Shown one piece after another: positions 6,228 to 7,310 of a stretch of 7,310 bases of DNA. Every line of letters begins with the position of its first letter. Position 1 is the stretch's first letter. Location: positions 1 to 7,310 of the forward strand of contig CAIKBP010000043.1 in the NCBI GenBank assembly GCA_903825695.1, read 5' to 3'. The notes below the pieces were generated by a model. That model searched no databases, was not told the origin of the DNA, and worked only from the letters and a program-made list of their open reading frames with translations. The DNA is from an uncultured Verrucomicrobiota bacterium. Its GTDB lineage: Bacteria > Verrucomicrobiota > Verrucomicrobiia > Palsa-1439. Position numbers and translations under genes: made by a program.

Positions 6228-6328
6228 CAGTCGAAGAAAGCGCTACATGGTGCAGCTACTTGCGCAGTTGCTCGGCATGGGCGGAATGCGGCGGGCGGGG
6301 TCAAGCTTACGGCATATCGGTACGGTAA
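6224..6328 (+). CDS. possible 34-residue ORF overlapping the membrane-gene stop
   Basis: An ATG at 6224 overlaps the stop of the membrane gene as ATGA, the same arrangement as at the bioA start, and is preceded by purine-rich AGAGAAGAA. It encodes MTVEESATWC...GISVR with cysteines at residues 10, 16 and 22 and stops with TAA at 6326. It extends into repeat copy B. No family is recognised. The overlap and the preceding purines favour translation; the short length and chance occurrence argue against it. Confidence 0.25.
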   Translation: MTVEESATWCSYLRSCSAWAECGGRGQAYGISVR

Positions 6329-6339
6329 ATGCTTCATAA
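6290..6339 (+). repeat. direct repeat copy B (leader of the small exported protein gene)
   Basis: It is the second copy of the segment at 5371-5415, beginning GGCGGGCGG and ending TAAATGCTTCATAA, with an extra CGGTA that makes a local TCGGTACGGTA. CATAAC at 6335-6340 occupies the position of the -10 of copy A, suggesting that this copy carries the promoter of the gene at 6385, although no good -35 is visible (GCATAT lies at 17-base spacing). Confidence 0.65.
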
Positions 6340-6384
6340 CGGGCTTAGTTAAACGAAACCAGTTATCAAGAAGAGGGGGTTAGT

Positions 6385-6903
6385 ATGAAGAAACTGTTAG
6401 CAATCGCGGTAGTGGCAGCGGTGAGTGTCGCCAGCAGCTGGGCGGCTGGAGTCACGACTAACATCCTGTTCCAGCAGGACATCACCATCAAGGGCAAGCT
6501 CACTCCATCAGGGCAAGCGGTGACGAACGAGTGTCTTTCCGGGAACTCGGACCCCATCTCATACCTCGACCTGGACGTCATCAGCGGGACGACCACGAAC
6601 GAAGTCTGGGGACTCGGTCAGGTGACCGTGTCCGGCACGACCAACATTGTTGTGTTCCTTCAGGAAGGACAGTACGTTGACTTGCAGCCGACGAAGCATA
6701 AGAGCTACAAGTATATCAGCACCTTGATGGGTTCGGCTGGTACGGCCAGCAATGCAATGATCTTGGTCAGCGGCACGGAAACTGGCGAGGAAAGCATGGT
6801 CAGCGCGAAAATCACGGGCATCTGGGATGATAGTACTCAAGCCGGGGGCTGGACTAATGGCCAAGCAATTGTTGGCACGCTGAAGCCGGTCAAGAATAGA
6901 TAG
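6385..6903 (+). CDS. small exported Ser/Thr/Gly-rich protein of unknown function
   Basis: The 172-residue protein begins with a clear type I signal peptide (MKKLLAIAVVAAVSVASSWAA, likely cut after residue 20 or 21), leaving about 150 residues. The mature part is rich in Thr, Ser, Gly and Val in alternating short stretches (VTTNILFQQDITIKGKL, QVTVSGTTNIVVFLQ, AMILVSGTETG), suggesting a beta-sheet protein, with one cysteine (ECLSG) that cannot form an internal disulfide. The start is well supported by the strong ribosome binding site GAGGGGG (6373-6379), five bases from the ATG and the best in the window, so expression may be high. It appears monocistronic: a promoter-like repeat lies upstream and a hairpin terminator follows the stop. 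No family is recognised; a periplasmic or surface protein is likely. Confidence 0.8.
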   Translation: MKKLLAIAVVAAVSVASSWAAGVTTNILFQQDITIKGKLTPSGQAVTNECLSGNSDPISYLDLDVISGTTTNEVWGLGQVTVSGTTNIVVFLQEGQYVDLQPTKHKSYKYISTLMGSAGTASNAMILVSGTETGEESMVSAKITGIWDDSTQAGGWTNGQAIVGTLKPVKNR

Positions 6904-6930
6904 TTAGCACCTTTTGTCCCATAGCATTGT

Positions 6931-6969
6931 CAGAAATCGGGGAAGGTTCTAGGACCTTCCCTGTTTCTG
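6931..6969 (+). terminator. hairpin terminator of the small exported protein gene
   Basis: GGGAAGGT and ACCTTCCC form an 8-base perfect stem, extended inward by T-G and C-G pairs to a tight TA loop. Outer arms CAGAAA (6931-6936) and TTTCTG (6964-6969) lengthen it with a small internal asymmetry. The following TGTTCCGGGTTTT has only a weak T-tract, so this is probably, not certainly, rho-independent. It lies 27 bases after the stop at 6903. Confidence 0.6.
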
Positions 6970-7073
6970 TTCCGGGTTTTGGCGAGCGCGCGGTTTTCTG
7001 CCGTAAGACGCGGTTGGTCGGCATATTATTGACGCGACTTGCCTGGCCCTTCGTCACTTCGTGTTCTCAGGGT

Positions 7074-7123
7074 CATTCCTCGTATGGCTTGCCATGACGA
7101 GTCCGCCGCTGGCGGACGAGGAA

Positions 7124-7125
<2 letters not shown>
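7074..7125. repeat. structured inverted repeat (three-way-junction-like) abutting the tRNA 3' end
   Basis: Outer arms CATTCCTCG (7074-7082) and CGAGGAATG (7117-7125) are perfect inverted repeats. They enclose two perfect inner hairpins, ATGGC-TT-GCCAT (7084-7095) and GTCCGCC-GCT-GGCGGAC (7101-7117, sharing one base with the outer arm). The right outer arm overlaps the CCA end of the minus-strand tRNA. It may be a REP-like dispersed element that targets the tRNA end, or part of tRNA 3' processing or termination. The stretch 6970-7073 before it shows nothing else recognisable. Confidence 0.55.
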
Positions 7126-7200
<75 letters not shown>

Positions 7201-7310
7201 GGCGACACAATATGTCGCGCAAGCCCACTTGAGAAGCCGAAAAACAGAGATCATTCATATAACTCCAAGTGCTGTGCAAGCGTCGCCTGAACTCCGAAAA
7301 GTCACGCCGG
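7201..7310 (-). other. tRNA upstream region; no gene seen
   Basis: No coding frame is supported here. Next to the tRNA 5' end is an inverted repeat GCGACA/TGTCGC (7202-7207 and 7213-7218, loop CAATA). On the minus strand TTCTCA and TATTGT, 17 bases apart, are a weak promoter candidate, but the implied start is only a few bases before the mature tRNA. Confidence 0.3.

Noticed and set aside
5371..6355. The flanking repeats as integron attC sites around a gene cassette.
   Set aside because: GTTAAAC at 6350 fits a GTTRRRY core by chance, but no matching RYYYAAC partner or attC-like fold is present and copy A lacks the core; there is no integrase in the window.

Overview
The window reads as a bacterial chromosomal segment with moderately high GC and genes tightly packed on the + strand. 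Three things hint at a Verrucomicrobia-like member of the PVC group: the style of the small exported TPR/STN-like protein, the amidohydrolase resembling aminodeoxyfutalosine deaminases, and the REP/RAYT elements. This placement is an inference from protein style, not a demonstrated taxonomy.

Positions 2-5385 are a compact + strand run. It starts with the C-terminal half of a YmdB-family metallophosphoesterase, cut by the window edge. A metal-dependent amidohydrolase/deaminase follows, then a small exported protein, then 8-amino-7-oxononanoate synthase (BioF) and adenosylmethionine-8-amino-7-oxononanoate aminotransferase (BioA). Neighbouring genes overlap by 4 to 17 bases or are 24 bases apart, which suggests one transcript with translational coupling. 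BioF and BioA catalyse successive steps of biotin synthesis; bioB, bioD and the early pimelate genes are not in the window.

The most unusual object is the bioF reading frame. It does not stop at the normal end of BioF but runs through a REP-type palindrome into a complete REP-associated tyrosine transposase (RAYT, an IS200/IS605-related HUH enzyme), giving a 599-residue predicted BioF-RAYT fusion. Five REP half-units sit at three places: in the BioF-RAYT linker, inside the transposase coding region as a 57-base in-frame insert, and at the 3' end just before bioA. The inner stem bases differ between units but keep pairing, while the outer GTRGGAGCG...CGCGA is conserved. This is the pattern expected of active REP hairpins, and the 638-base stretch 3434-4071 looks like a REP-bounded RAYT unit lodged between two biotin genes.

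Positions 5371-6340 hold an accessory-looking gene for a four-to-five-helix membrane protein of unknown function. It is flanked by two copies of a diverged direct repeat of about 45-50 bases that carries promoter-like sequence. A possible 34-codon ORF follows with an ATGA overlap. Positions 6385-6903 encode a small exported Ser/Thr/Gly-rich protein with a strong ribosome binding site and a terminator-like hairpin. Beyond that, a folded three-way-junction-like inverted repeat abuts a minus-strand tRNA with a CAU anticodon, probably the lysidine-type tRNA-Ile2. The last 110 bases show no gene.
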